Shown piece after piece: positions 24,898 to 34,252 of a stretch of 37,951 nt of DNA (position 1 is the first letter of the stretch; each line of letters starts with the position of its first letter). Under the pieces are notes generated by a model. The model did no database searches. It worked only from the letters and a program-made list of their open reading frames with translations, and had not been told where the DNA came from. The translations under genes and the position numbers were made by a program. This stretch comes from Bacteroidales bacterium (GTDB lineage: Bacteria > Bacteroidota > Bacteroidia > Bacteroidales > Muribaculaceae): assembly GCA_020859845.1 (NCBI GenBank), contig JAJBVL010000053.1, positions 1 through 37,951 of the forward strand, given 5' to 3'.

Positions 24898-26460
24898 TTA
24901 GTTTTCTATTAAGTACTCTCCCATTGTGCGGGTCGCGGAGCTGAAGGGGATGCCAATCTTGAACACGCGGCGTCCGCTGGCCTCGTAGGGAAGGGCATAA
25001 TCGCGGCTGTTGATTTGGTCAAGAGCCTCTTGGGCAGTACTGTCTACTTTAAACTCCATCACGTAGACAAAGCGGGGCGTTTGCGCCACCATGTCGATGC
25101 GCCCCCCAGCCACCGACACCTCGGCGCGTGTCTCAATACCCAGCATCAGAAACACCATGTAGACCATCAGGTGGAAACTCTTCTCGACGGTCTTGTATTC
25201 AAGCTCTTCGTAGGGTACGCTTGCAAGCATCGACCGCAGAAGGGGCAACCAGCGCTCAGGCTCGCCATCCACAACCATCTGCTTGAGGTCTTCGACCTGT
25301 AAAAGTCCCTTGGACTCTCTTTCCTTCAAGTAGGTAGGGATTAACTCCTCCACAAGGCTTGACCTCACCTCTCCATTGGGAAGGCCAAGGCGATATAAAG
25401 CCCCGCGACTGTCCTTTATCGTGAGATAGCCCGTCTGATAAAGCAGAGGGATTGGGTTTTGGCGTGAATAGCGTGCCGAAAGTTCCCCCTCTGTTGCCCA
25501 GGTGTCAAGGAGGTCGGCAAGTTGAAAGTCGCTCCCTTGGATATAGCGCATAAACACCCGCGATGTGCCGCTCATCAGCCAAAAATTGGCAAGTCGCTTC
25601 TTGCTCAACGCACAAAGAAGGCTAAAAGGATTGAACACTCGTATCCCCTCTTCGGTAAATTGGTAGCCGTCATAGCGTTGGATTAACACGTCTAAGGTGG
25701 CTTGATAATCCAGCTTGAGCCTTTGGCCCATAGCCTCTACCTCTTGGCGAAGATTATGCTCCAACTCCTCAAGAGTAATGCCGCAGATGGCCGCATACTC
25801 AGGGTCGAGCGAGATGTCGTTGAGGTTATTGAGGCCCGAGAAGATGGTGAGATACTTGAAACGAGCCACTCCCGTGAGCATAGCGAAGCGTAGGTGCTCA
25901 TCTTGTGCCTTGAGTTGGGAGAAGAATCCGCGCAGGAGGGTCTCATTTAGTCCCAGCGCCTTCTCATCATGGAGCGTCTCTACGAGGCCTTTGTCATACT
26001 CGTCGATGAGTACCACTACTCTTTCACCAGTCTTCTTGTGTAGTTGCTGAATGAGGTCGCCGAAGCGTTGGCCTGGCTCGGTCAAGGCAGGGTCGATTTC
26101 TACTCCAAAGTCCTCGGCATATCGCTTGATTCTGGAGAGGAGGAATGAACGCAAATCTTCGTGGCTTACTCCCCCAGCAGCGTTGAAGTCAATGCGCACC
26201 ACGGGGTATACCTTCCACTCTTTCTCTAAATCATAGATGGCTAATCCTTCAAAGAGATTCTTTTCTCCCCGAAAATAGGCTTCTAAGGTAGTGAGCAGAA
26301 GACTTTTCCCAAACCGTCGTGGCCTGGAAATGAAGTAGCAAATGCCATTTTTAACAAGACGGTGCAAATAGCCCGTTTTGTCAATATAAAGATAGCCATC
26401 TTCGCGAAGCTTAGAGAAGCTCTGAATGCCGATTGGGTATTTTACTAGTGGAGGCAGCAT
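24898..26460 (-). CDS. AAA-ATPase-like protein with PD-(D/E)XK nuclease domain
   Basis: The 520-residue protein matches the AAA-ATPase_like/PDDEXK_9 architecture abundant in Bacteroidetes. The N-terminal block PIGIQSFSKLREDGYLYIDK TGYLHRLV leads into a Walker A variant (ISRPRRFGKSLLL) and Walker B (RVVVLIDEYDKGL). Conserved middle motifs include AMLTGVARFKYLTIFSGLNN and RYDGYQF. The C-terminal nuclease-like core reads GGRIDMVAQTPRFVYVMEFK, giving D...E-x-K. The cellular function is unknown. I start at MLPPLVKYPIGI because a good promoter lies just upstream of it and inside the longer frame. Confidence 0.92.
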   Translation of the reverse strand: MLPPLVKYPIGIQSFSKLREDGYLYIDKTGYLHRLVKNGICYFISRPRRFGKSLLLTTLEAYFRGEKNLFEGLAIYDLEKEWKVYPVVRIDFNAAGGVSHEDLRSFLLSRIKRYAEDFGVEIDPALTEPGQRFGDLIQQLHKKTGERVVVLIDEYDKGLVETLHDEKALGLNETLLRGFFSQLKAQDEHLRFAMLTGVARFKYLTIFSGLNNLNDISLDPEYAAICGITLEELEHNLRQEVEAMGQRLKLDYQATLDVLIQRYDGYQFTEEGIRVFNPFSLLCALSKKRLANFWLMSGTSRVFMRYIQGSDFQLADLLDTWATEGELSARYSRQNPIPLLYQTGYLTIKDSRGALYRLGLPNGEVRSSLVEELIPTYLKERESKGLLQVEDLKQMVVDGEPERWLPLLRSMLASVPYEELEYKTVEKSFHLMVYMVFLMLGIETRAEVSVAGGRIDMVAQTPRFVYVMEFKVDSTAQEALDQINSRDYALPYEASGRRVFKIGIPFSSATRTMGEYLIEN

Positions 26461-26492
26461 AATAAAAATCAATGCGTTAAGGAAGGAATGTG

Positions 26493-26523
26493 CAAAGGTA
26501 ATGAATACACGGGAATAAACAAA
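26493..26523 (-). promoter_or_regulatory. Promoter of the AAA-ATPase/PD-(D/E)XK gene
   Basis: TTTG (26523-26520), a 19-nt spacer and TACCTTTG (26500-26493) on the minus strand match the consensus very well. The -33 element abuts the terminator of the preceding gene. Confidence 0.75.
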
Positions 26524-26557
26524 GAGGGGAGCCGCCATTTGATTAGCGGTCCCCTCT
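26523..26557 (-). terminator. Terminator of the guaB/foldase unit
   Basis: AGAGGGGA-CCGC pairs with GCGG-TCCCCTCT (12 bp, one bulged G) around a 10-nt loop. On the minus strand TTGTTTATT follows. It lies 22 bases after the foldase gene. Confidence 0.7.
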
Positions 26558-26578
26558 TGGATGGTAGAAATAAAGGGA

Positions 26579-28228
26579 TTATTCCTTGGGCTTGATCTTC
26601 TTGAAGGCTTTGCGGTGGATGGTGACGGGATACTTCTCGCGAAGCGACGCCATCCACTCTTGCTCCAGGAGGTCGGTATAGTCGCGGGCCACCGCTCCAC
26701 GCACGTCGCCTACCTCTTCGGGCTGCCCTATCATGCGGCCACAGAAAGGCACCACGTCGGCTATCCTCGAGCCTTCTTCGCGCTGAGGACGCTCACCCAT
26801 AAATACGGCGTAGTCAACCCATGGGCTTACGCCTTGGGCCGTCACGACCTTCTCGGTGCGAATCCCCTTGAAGGTCTTCCTCAGGAGCGTCGAGAGGCTG
26901 TCGCCATCAATATTCTTATGTTCGTCGATAAAGCGCACTACCCTAAGCTTGAGAGTATCGGAGGGGAGGATGGCTATCCAGCCCTTGTAGCGAGGAGCGC
27001 CCCACGCATAGTCGGGGCGATGCTGAGCGAAATACTCTTCTTGCTTCTTCTGGTCCTTGCCGGCTTCCCACACATTGCGATTGGTCACCTCGTAGATGAG
27101 CAGTCCGTCGTGGAATTTCGACACCATATGGGCCAGTTCCTGGTCCTGAGCCTCGGCGGCTTCGATGGCCATCTCGAGAGTGGTGTTGTTGATGCGGCGT
27201 GTTATCACTTCGTCAAATGCTGGCATGGCGCGGTCAACGGGGATACTCACCACGGGCAGGGGCGAAGAGAGGTCGGCTACGGTCACTACGCTGTCGGCAA
27301 TCTGAAGCAGGGGGGTAGCGATAAGCGAAAGCTCGTCGTGGGCCTCCTGGTTATAGCCGTTGCAGCGGGTAAAGACGGCCTCAAGAGAGTCGCGGCCGGC
27401 GGAGAGTATCTGCGAAGGATAGACTGTCTTGAGTTGCTCCAAGCGGCGTTGAAGCCCGGCATTCATGCGGCCATCACGCTTCATGGCCTGCTCGATGGCA
27501 GGACGCACCTGATAAAACTCAGGTACACTGTCGGCAATGGTCTCGGCCTCAACGTAGAGCACATGAAGACCGTAGGGCGTTGAGAATACTTCGGAAAGTG
27601 TGCCTACAGGAGTGTCATACGCCATGTCTTCCCACTGGTAGGGGAAGCGACCCACTGGCACTACACCTATATGGCCACCATTCGTCTTGGCACCCGGGTC
27701 GGCTGAGTAGCGCTCAGCGATGGCGCCAAAGAGCTCACCGCCGGCGATGCATGAGCGCAGGCTGTCGATGAGCTCACGTTGCTGCTCAGGGCTGCTGGTG
27801 GGTGTCTGGGGCTGCACCATCAGATGCCATACGTCGCGATTGGTCAGGTAGTGGCTATAGGCGTTCTGTATCAGGCTGTCAATGACGGTCTCGTCCTCGA
27901 TATAAGGGCGAGCAAGGTCGCGACGATAATACACGTATTCCTTCTTCAGGTCGGGGAGGGTGTCGAGTTGCTCGGCGTAGGCCTCGGCGAGTTTCAAGCG
28001 ATAGTCGACGAAGAGGTTGATATAGTGGTCGAGGTTCTCGCGGATGCTATCGGCAGGCAGATTGTCGGTGTAGAGATACTCAAATTCGCTGAGCATCACG
28101 TCCTGACCATTCACCGTCAGCGCTGGCTGATCTTTCTCGGCCTTAGCAGCGCCAGCGCTCAGCGCCGTAGCAAGCAACAATGTGGCTACGCCAGAGCGCA
28201 GCCACATGATAGGGGAGGATTTAAGCAT
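26579..28228 (-). CDS. Parvulin-type peptidyl-prolyl isomerase (SurA-like)
   Basis: This 549-residue exported foldase has a signal peptide (LLLATALSAGAAKA) and a SurA-like N-terminal segment (FEYLYTDNLPADSIRENLDH). A clear parvulin domain spans about residues 135-235 (DVWHLMVQP, AERYSADPGAKTNGGHIGVV PVGRFP, VFSTPYGLHVLYVEA). A second, degenerate parvulin-like region lies further on. Such proteins help outer-membrane proteins fold in the periplasm. The gene begins 32 bases after guaB and ends at a strong terminator, so the two likely form one unit. The N-terminus may start at the internal Met of MWLRSG instead. Confidence 0.9.
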   Translation of the reverse strand: MLKSSPIMWLRSGVATLLLATALSAGAAKAEKDQPALTVNGQDVMLSEFEYLYTDNLPADSIRENLDHYINLFVDYRLKLAEAYAEQLDTLPDLKKEYVYYRRDLARPYIEDETVIDSLIQNAYSHYLTNRDVWHLMVQPQTPTSSPEQQRELIDSLRSCIAGGELFGAIAERYSADPGAKTNGGHIGVVPVGRFPYQWEDMAYDTPVGTLSEVFSTPYGLHVLYVEAETIADSVPEFYQVRPAIEQAMKRDGRMNAGLQRRLEQLKTVYPSQILSAGRDSLEAVFTRCNGYNQEAHDELSLIATPLLQIADSVVTVADLSSPLPVVSIPVDRAMPAFDEVITRRINNTTLEMAIEAAEAQDQELAHMVSKFHDGLLIYEVTNRNVWEAGKDQKKQEEYFAQHRPDYAWGAPRYKGWIAILPSDTLKLRVVRFIDEHKNIDGDSLSTLLRKTFKGIRTEKVVTAQGVSPWVDYAVFMGERPQREEGSRIADVVPFCGRMIGQPEEVGDVRGAVARDYTDLLEQEWMASLREKYPVTIHRKAFKKIKPKE

Positions 28229-28260
28229 TGTGATGTCTAAAAATAGATTAGGCTTATAGA

Positions 28261-29739
28261 TTATTGATGTGATGAGCTATAGTTGGGGGCTTCGCTGGTG
28301 ATGGCCACGTCGTGGGGATGACTCTCAGCTACTCCAGCATTGGTGATGCGTGTAAACTTCGCCTTGTGGAGGTCTTCAATCTTGGCAGCGCCGAGATAAC
28401 CCATGCCTGAGCGCAGGCCGCCGAGCATCTGATAGGTCACCTCATAGAGAGCACCCTTGAATGGCACGCGGGCGGCGATACCTTCTGGCACGAGTTTCTT
28501 CACGTCGGTCTCGCCGGCCTGGAAGTAGCGGTCCTTCGACCCCTTCTCCATAGCCTCCAAAGAGCCCATGCCGCGATATGCTTTATACTTTCGGCCATTG
28601 TAGATGATGGTCTCGCCGGGCGATTCCTCAACGCCTGCCAGCATACCGCCGAGCATCACGCTATAGGCACCTGCGGCCAAGGCCTTCACGATGTCGCCTG
28701 AATAACGGATGCCTCCATCGGCGATGAGTGGCACTCCAGTGCCCTGCAGGGCCTTAGCCACATCGTAGACGGCGCTCAGCTGAGGCACACCAACGCCTGC
28801 TATGACGCGTGTGGTACAGATGCTGCCAGGACCTATGCCCACCTTCACACCGTCGGCTCCGTTCTCCACAAGGTAGCGTGCGGCGTCGCCAGTGGCGATG
28901 TTGCCCACCACTACGTCTATCTGAGGATACTTCTCCTTGACGGCTTTCAGCACGCCCACCACGCCTTTGCTGTGGCCGTGGGCTGTGTCGATGACGATGG
29001 CGTCAACGCCAGCCTCTACCAGCGCGTCGACGCGCTCCATGGAGTCGGCCGTCACACCCACTCCGGCAGCTACGCGCAGACGTCCGCGGGAGTCCTTGCA
29101 GGCGTTGGGCTTGTCCTTGGCTTTGGTGATGTCTTTGTAGGTGACGAGACCTATGAGGCGCCCATCGGCATCCACCACGGGGAGCTTCTCAATCTTATGT
29201 TCTTGGAGGATTTGGGCTGCCTCTTCGAGATTGGTCGACTGGTTGGTGGTCACGAGATTCTCGCTGGTCATCACCTCGTCGATGGGGCGCTGGAGATTGC
29301 GCTCAAAGCGGAGGTCGCGATTGGTGACGATGCCCACCAGGCGGCGGTCGTCATCTACTACAGGGATGCCACCGATATGGTATTCCTCCATCATGGCCAG
29401 GGCGTCGGCCACGGTGGAGCCTCGCTTGATAGTGACAGGGTCGTAGATCATGCCATTCTCGGCGCGCTTCACGGCGTGGACCTGGCGTGCCTGTTCGGCG
29501 ATTGACATGTTTTTGTGGATGACGCCTATACCGCCTTCGCGAGCGATAGCGATAGCAAGACGTGCCTCGGTGACGGTATCCATTGCCGCAGATACCAGAG
29601 GCACGTTGAGATTGATATTACGCGAAAACTTGGTCTGGAGATTAACTTCGCGAGGCAACACCTCGGAATAAGCTGGGATGAGCAACACATCGTCAAATGT
29701 GAGGCCATCCATCTGTACTCGATCTGCAATAAATGACAT
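28261..29739 (-). CDS. guaB: Inosine-5'-monophosphate dehydrogenase
   Basis: GuaB oxidises IMP to XMP with NAD+, the first committed step to GTP. The 492-residue protein starts [20 protein letters not shown]. Two CBS domains occupy about residues 95-210. The barrel carries the catalytic loop [15 protein letters not shown] with Cys308, the IMP-binding [20 protein letters not shown], and the flap region [11 protein letters not shown] choose this ATG over the in-frame codon 33 bases upstream because it matches family N-termini and has a -7 element upstream. Confidence 0.97.
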   Translation of the reverse strand: MSFIADRVQMDGLTFDDVLLIPAYSEVLPREVNLQTKFSRNINLNVPLVSAAMDTVTEARLAIAIAREGGIGVIHKNMSIAEQARQVHAVKRAENGMIYDPVTIKRGSTVADALAMMEEYHIGGIPVVDDDRRLVGIVTNRDLRFERNLQRPIDEVMTSENLVTTNQSTNLEEAAQILQEHKIEKLPVVDADGRLIGLVTYKDITKAKDKPNACKDSRGRLRVAAGVGVTADSMERVDALVEAGVDAIVIDTAHGHSKGVVGVLKAVKEKYPQIDVVVGNIATGDAARYLVENGADGVKVGIGPGSICTTRVIAGVGVPQLSAVYDVAKALQGTGVPLIADGGIRYSGDIVKALAAGAYSVMLGGMLAGVEESPGETIIYNGRKYKAYRGMGSLEAMEKGSKDRYFQAGETDVKKLVPEGIAARVPFKGALYEVTYQMLGGLRSGMGYLGAAKIEDLHKAKFTRITNAGVAESHPHDVAITSEAPNYSSSHQ

Positions 29740-29769
29740 ATAGAAAAGCGTTCTGTATTTTATTGCGCG

Positions 29770-29777
29770 CAAAGATA
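29770..29777 (-). promoter_or_regulatory. Probable guaB -7 element
   Basis: TATCTTTG on the minus strand, 31 bases before the guaB ATG, matches TAnnTTTG. I see no well-spaced TTTG partner, so confidence is lower. Confidence 0.45.
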
Positions 29778-29821
29778 CACATTTCTTGCCAATTGTGGCT
29801 CATCACGACCGAAAAAATTAT

Positions 29822-29829
29822 TAACTTTG
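29822..29829 (+). promoter_or_regulatory. Probable pepT -7 element
   Basis: TAACTTTG matches TAnnTTTG. Transcription would start near 29836, just before the 15-mer array, so the array would form almost the whole 5' untranslated region of pepT. Confidence 0.5.
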
Positions 29830-29838
29830 CATTCCAAA

Positions 29839-29919
29839 CCCTCTAAATTCTCTCCCTCTAAATTCTGTCCCTCTAATTTCTATCCCTCTAATTTCTATCC
29901 CTCTAATTTCTATCCCTCT
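29839..29919 (+). repeat. 15-bp tandem array in the pepT leader
   Basis: Five full units and a partial sixth of consensus CCCTCTAATTTCTAT lie end to end. The first two units carry AAATTCT variants and units 3-5 are nearly identical. The array ends 11 bases before the pepT ATG. Its reverse complement resembles the octamer array before rex. Confidence 0.85.
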
Positions 29920-29930
29920 GTTACTCTACC

Positions 29931-31166
29931 ATGACTGTAGTAGACCGTTTCCTGCAATATGTGAGGTTTGACACTCAGAGCGACGAGCTCACCAACCTCA
30001 CCCCCTCCACCCCTGGGCAGATGATTTTTGCCCAGCATCTTCAAGAAGAGCTCCAGCAGATGGGCCTCGAAGATATCACCCTCGACGACAATGGCTACCT
30101 GATGGCCACCCTCCCAGCCAACACTTCTAAGCCCGGAGTGCCTACCATCGGCTTTATAGCCCACCTCGACACGTCGCCCGACATGTCGGGACGCCACGTG
30201 GCACCGCGTATCGTGGAGAATTATGATGGCCAGGATATAACGCTCAACGCCGATAAGCAGATAGTGCTTTCCCCCTCGGAGTTTCCCGAGCTGCTCAACT
30301 ATGTGGGCCAAAACCTCATAGTGACCGACGGCAACACCCTTCTTGGAGCCGACGACAAGGCGGGCATCGCTGAGATAATCTCTGCTGTGGCATATCTCCA
30401 GAAGCATCCCGAGATAGAGCATGGCAAAATACGCATCGCTTTCAACCCCGACGAGGAGATAGGTCAGGGCGCTCATAAGTTTGACGTGGAGCGCTTTGGC
30501 GCCGACTGGGCCTACACGATGGATGGCGGCGAGGTGGGAGAGCTGGAGTATGAAAACTTCAACGCAGCAGTGGCTCGCATCACTTTCACAGGCCGCAACG
30601 TCCACCCTGGCTACGCCAAGCATAAGATGATCAATTCTATTCGCATCGCCAATCAGTTTATCATCATGCTTCCCCGCTGGGAGACTCCTGAGCACACCGA
30701 AGGCTACGAAGGATTTTATCATCTCACCTCGATTGAGGGAACCGTGGAGAAGACCGTCCTGACCTACATTATTCGCGACCACGACCGCGACCGCTTTGAA
30801 CGTCGCAAGAAGGAGATGGAGCATCTGACGCGCAAGATCAACAATGAGTTTCCCGGCGTGGCCTCCCTGGAGATTCAAGACCAGTACTACAACATGCGCG
30901 AGAAGATAGAGCCCGTGATGCATATCATCGAGGTGGCCGAGGAGGCTATGCGGCGCGCTGGCGTGACGCCCCACGTGGTGCCTATACGCGGCGGCACAGA
31001 TGGCGCTCAGCTATCGTTCAAGGGCCTACCGTGCCCCAATATCTTTGCCGGGGGCCTCAACTTCCACGGCCGTTATGAATTTGTGCCAATACCCTCGATG
31101 GAGAAGGCCACGATGACTATCGTGGAGATTGCTCGTCTGGTGGGTGAGGGCGTCGTAAAGGCTTGA
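29931..31166 (+). CDS. pepT: Peptidase T (tripeptide aminopeptidase)
   Basis: PepT is a cytosolic M20-family di-zinc enzyme that releases N-terminal residues from tripeptides. The 411-residue protein has [18 protein letters not shown] at the start. Metal-site blocks are [13 protein letters not shown] (His, Asp), [28 protein letters not shown] (catalytic Glu pair) and [35 protein letters not shown] and [17 protein letters not shown] lie near the end. Length is normal. Its stop overlaps the likely miaA start. Confidence 0.97.
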   Translation: MTVVDRFLQYVRFDTQSDELTNLTPSTPGQMIFAQHLQEELQQMGLEDITLDDNGYLMATLPANTSKPGVPTIGFIAHLDTSPDMSGRHVAPRIVENYDGQDITLNADKQIVLSPSEFPELLNYVGQNLIVTDGNTLLGADDKAGIAEIISAVAYLQKHPEIEHGKIRIAFNPDEEIGQGAHKFDVERFGADWAYTMDGGEVGELEYENFNAAVARITFTGRNVHPGYAKHKMINSIRIANQFIIMLPRWETPEHTEGYEGFYHLTSIEGTVEKTVLTYIIRDHDRDRFERRKKEMEHLTRKINNEFPGVASLEIQDQYYNMREKIEPVMHIIEVAEEAMRRAGVTPHVVPIRGGTDGAQLSFKGLPCPNIFAGGLNFHGRYEFVPIPSMEKATMTIVEIARLVGEGVVKA

Positions 31167-32086
31167 GGTTGGATAAGAAGCCTACTCTCCTGGTGATAAC
31201 CGGTCCTACGGGGTCGGGCAAGACGGCGCTGGCCATCGACGTGGCGCAGCGGCTGGGTACCGACATCATAGGCGCCGATTCGCGTCAGATATATAAAGGG
31301 ATGCCTATCGGCACGGCTGCTCCAACCCCCGAGCAGCGGGCGCTCGTCGCCCACCACTTTGTCGAGACGCTGCCGCTCGATGCGTATTATAGCGCAGCGA
31401 TGTATGAGGAGCAAGTGTTGGAACTTCTGCCAAGCATGTGGGAGAAAGGGGAGGTGGCCGTGATGTGTGGCGGCTCGATGATGTATATCGATGCCGTAAC
31501 GTATGGCATTGACAATATCCCAACGATATCCTCCCGAGTGCGACAAGAGGTGAAGGAGCTTTATAATAAGCGTGGCCTTGACTATATGCTGCGCTTGCTT
31601 GAGCGCCTTGACCCTGCCTCCTATGCGCGCCTCGATCAGAAGAATTGGCGACGCATTATCCATGCCATTGAGATATGTATAGAGGCGGGATGTCCTGCCT
31701 CGGCTATCCTTACAGGCAAAGCTAAAGAGCGTCCATTTCGAGTGGTTAAGGTGGCGATAGGCTACGAGCGCGAAGAGCTTTTTGAGCGAATCAACCGGAG
31801 GGTTGATGACATGATAGCCCGAGGGCTGGAGGCCGAAGCTGAGGCGCTTTATCCCCAGCGTCATCTCAATGCGCTCAACACCGTAGGCTACAAAGAGATG
31901 TTTGCCATGATGGAGGGGCGCTTGGATCGACCGACGGCTATAGCACGTATAGCCAAAAACACTCGCGTGTATGCCAAGAAGCAGATGCTCTGGTTGCGCA
32001 AAGACGATACAGTGAAGATGCTCGCTCCCACTCGCGCTCTCGATGGCGTGATGGAGGAGCTTGACCAATTGAATATCATATATTAA
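31163..32086 (+). CDS. miaA: tRNA dimethylallyltransferase
   Basis: MiaA adds an isopentenyl group to A37 of tRNAs that read codons starting with U. It has the P-loop GPTGSGKT at residues 14-21, then [20 protein letters not shown], the HHFVETL segment and [10 protein letters not shown]. The C-terminal RNA-binding part includes [17 protein letters not shown] and [15 protein letters not shown]. No ATG is available: starts are TTG at 31163 (overlapping the pepT stop) or TTG at 31169, and an in-frame TGA at 31145 rules out a much longer protein. Length is about 305-307 residues, normal for the family. Confidence 0.95.
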   Translation: MRLDKKPTLLVITGPTGSGKTALAIDVAQRLGTDIIGADSRQIYKGMPIGTAAPTPEQRALVAHHFVETLPLDAYYSAAMYEEQVLELLPSMWEKGEVAVMCGGSMMYIDAVTYGIDNIPTISSRVRQEVKELYNKRGLDYMLRLLERLDPASYARLDQKNWRRIIHAIEICIEAGCPASAILTGKAKERPFRVVKVAIGYEREELFERINRRVDDMIARGLEAEAEALYPQRHLNALNTVGYKEMFAMMEGRLDRPTAIARIAKNTRVYAKKQMLWLRKDDTVKMLAPTRALDGVMEELDQLNIIY

Positions 32087-32094
32087 CCCTAACG

Positions 32095-34128
32095 ATGAAA
32101 TACACTAAGATTTTTCTCTCCGCAGCTATGCTCCTCGCATTGGGAGCATGCTCTAAGCAGGCTCCAGCGCCTGCCGTTATCCCCCAGCCGGCTTCTATTG
32201 AGCAGAAGGGCTCGGCTTACCAGATACCTGACGCTCCAATGATCAATATCGCCGCTCCAGTACCCGACAGTGAGCGTCTGATGGGGGCTATCACCGAGGT
32301 GTGGCCGCAGGCAGCTCTTAAGCCCGACGAAGGGGCCGACATCTCGCTCTCCATTAGTCCATCGCTTGAGGGCGTTACCTCACCTGAAGGCTATACCTTG
32401 TCAGTGACCGATCAAGGCGTGGCAATAGAGGCATTGGATGGCGCTGGCCTATTTTATGGACTTCAGACACTCGCTCAGATGAATCGCGAGGGGCAAGGGC
32501 TGATTCCAGGTGTGGTCATCGTCGACGAGCCTCGCATGGAGTATCGTGGCTTGATGCTTGATATCTCGCGCCATTATCGCGATGCCGACTTTATCAAGAA
32601 GCAAATCGACGCAATGGCTCAGCTGAAGCTCAATCGCTTGCACCTCCACTTGACCGACGCCGCCGGTTGGCGCATCGAGATAAAGAAGTATCCTCGCCTC
32701 ACCGAGTATGCCGCTTGGCGCCCCGAGGAGACGTGGAAGGAATGGGGCGAGAATGGCCATCGCTACTGCAACGCCACCGACTCTACAGCCCATGGCGGTT
32801 TCCTGACGCAGGATGAGGTGCGCGACATCGTGGCTTACGCCGCCGACCGTTATATCACCGTCATTCCCGAGATAGAGATGCCTTCTCACTCAGGCGAGGT
32901 GCTGGCCGCTTATCCCGAGCTCGGCTGCGTGCCAGTGGCCGACGGGCAGGATTTCTGTGTGGGCAATGAGGAGACCTATGAGTTCCTGCAGGACGTAATC
33001 GACGAGGTGATCGACCTCTTCCCTTCCCATTATATTCATATAGGTGGCGACGAGGCTGGTAAGCAGGGCTGGCGCAACTGCACTCGCTGTCAGCGTCTGA
33101 TGCGTCAGAAGGGCCTCAAGGATGTAGATGAGCTCCAGAGCTATCTTATCACCCGCATGGAGGAGTATGTCAACTCCAAGGGGCGCGACATCATTGGCTG
33201 GGATGAGATAATGGAAGGCGGACTGGCCCCTAACGCCACTGTGATGTCGTGGCGCGGCACCGAGGGCGGCATCCGTGCTGCCCATGGAGGTCACAAGGCT
33301 ATTATGAGCCCAGGTGCTTACTGCTATCTGGATGGCTATCAAGATGCACCCTCCACTCAGCCTCAGGCTATCGGTGGCTATCTGCCGCTGGAGAAGGTGT
33401 ATAGCTACAATCCCGTACCCGACACGCTTGCAAGCGATGTGAGGCCCATGATTATCGGCGTGCAAGGCAATCTATGGTGTGAATACATTCCTACAGCTGA
33501 GCATGCCGAGTATATGATCTATCCTCGTCTGCTGGCTATTGCCGAGATTGGCTGGACTCCTCAGGAGGAGCGCTCATGGGCCGACTTCAAGCCGCGTGCT
33601 GAAAAGTTTAACGAGTATCTTGCTTCGCAAGGCTATCATGTATTTGACCTCGCTACCGAGGTGGGTAATCGTCCCGAAGCTACTCAGCCTGTAGATCATC
33701 TCGCCAAAGGCAAGACTGTCACTTACAATCGCCGCTGGTGGCGTCAGTATCCCTGCAACGGCGACTCTACTCTCGTCGACGGACAGCGTGGCGGGTGGAA
33801 CTACAACGACTATCGCTGGCAGGGCTTCCTCTCCCACATGGATGTCACTATCGATCTGGAGAAGGTGGAGCCCATCACTTATATAGGCGCTACGTTCATG
33901 CAGATTTGCGGCCCCGACGTGTATCGTCCTGAGAGCGTAGTAATCTCCGTCAGCAAGGATGGCGAGAGCTATGAGGAGCTGAAGCGTATCGATATGGAGC
34001 GCGTGGTCGACGATGAGGTCACCTTCACCGAGTTTGCTTGGGAAGGCCAATCAGAGGCTCGCTACGTGCGCTATCAGGCTGATGCCTCATCTGGCGTCCT
34101 CTTCACCGACGAGCTGATTATTAAGTAA
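32095..34128 (+). CDS. Beta-N-acetylhexosaminidase lipoprotein, GH20 (677 aa)
   Basis: This is a second GH20 enzyme. A lipoprotein signal ends in LALGAC with the Cys near residue 20. A GH20b-like domain follows (VIPQPASIEQKGSAYQIPDA). The TIM barrel begins at RMEYRGLMLDISRHYRDADF and includes LHLHLTDAAGWRIEIKKYP. The catalytic pair is D319-E320 in HIGGDEAG, and GVQGNLWCEYI is the family's aglycone-side Trp motif. A discoidin-like (F5/8 C) domain closes the protein (RPESVVISVSKDGESYEELK, RYVRYQAD). It is shorter than the 12104-14374 enzyme and ends differently. It starts eight bases after miaA, so it is in the pepT/miaA unit. Confidence 0.94.
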   Translation: MKYTKIFLSAAMLLALGACSKQAPAPAVIPQPASIEQKGSAYQIPDAPMINIAAPVPDSERLMGAITEVWPQAALKPDEGADISLSISPSLEGVTSPEGYTLSVTDQGVAIEALDGAGLFYGLQTLAQMNREGQGLIPGVVIVDEPRMEYRGLMLDISRHYRDADFIKKQIDAMAQLKLNRLHLHLTDAAGWRIEIKKYPRLTEYAAWRPEETWKEWGENGHRYCNATDSTAHGGFLTQDEVRDIVAYAADRYITVIPEIEMPSHSGEVLAAYPELGCVPVADGQDFCVGNEETYEFLQDVIDEVIDLFPSHYIHIGGDEAGKQGWRNCTRCQRLMRQKGLKDVDELQSYLITRMEEYVNSKGRDIIGWDEIMEGGLAPNATVMSWRGTEGGIRAAHGGHKAIMSPGAYCYLDGYQDAPSTQPQAIGGYLPLEKVYSYNPVPDTLASDVRPMIIGVQGNLWCEYIPTAEHAEYMIYPRLLAIAEIGWTPQEERSWADFKPRAEKFNEYLASQGYHVFDLATEVGNRPEATQPVDHLAKGKTVTYNRRWWRQYPCNGDSTLVDGQRGGWNYNDYRWQGFLSHMDVTIDLEKVEPITYIGATFMQICGPDVYRPESVVISVSKDGESYEELKRIDMERVVDDEVTFTEFAWEGQSEARYVRYQADASSGVLFTDELIIK

Positions 34129-34230
34129 AAAGTCATAAGTCAAAAGTCAAAAGTAAAAAGTCAAAAGTAAAAAGGCAAAAGTAGCATCCGGATGGCTACT
34201 TTTGCCTTTTTACTTTTGCCTCTTGCCTTA
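34128..34230. repeat. Heptamer array with an inversion centre and 23-bp stem
   Basis: Eight 7-bp units (AAAAGTC, ATAAGTC, AAAAGTC, AAAAGTA, AAAAGTC, AAAAGTA, AAAAGGC, AAAAGTA) run from 34128 to 34183. After nine bases the same units recur inverted (TACTTTT, GCCTTTT, TACTTTT, GCCTCTT). Bases 34163-34185 and 34195-34217 are exact reverse complements over 23 bp. The array starts at the last base of the GH20 stop codon. It may end that transcript. Confidence 0.85.
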
Positions 34231-34231
34231 A

Positions 34232-34252
34232 AAAATGGCCAAAAGCCATTTT
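34232..34252 (-). terminator. Terminator of the serine dehydratase gene
   Basis: On the minus strand AAAATGGC-TTTTG-GCCATTTT is followed by more T. The stem begins at the first bases of the sdaA stop codon region. Confidence 0.75.

Noticed and set aside
26561-27583. 340-codon plus-strand open frame
   Set aside because: Antisense to the parvulin-type foldase gene; composition is that of a reversed coding strand.
29839-29919. CRISPR-like repeat
   Set aside because: Units are 15 bp and directly contiguous without spacers, and no cas genes are in the window; the same applies to the 7-mer and 8-mer arrays.
29910-30974. 354-codon minus-strand open frame
   Set aside because: Antisense to pepT, whose metal-binding motifs are intact; no promoter or family features.
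34163-34217. Insertion-sequence inverted ends
   Set aside because: Only nine bases separate the arms, so there is no room for a transposase; it is a repeat-derived hairpin.
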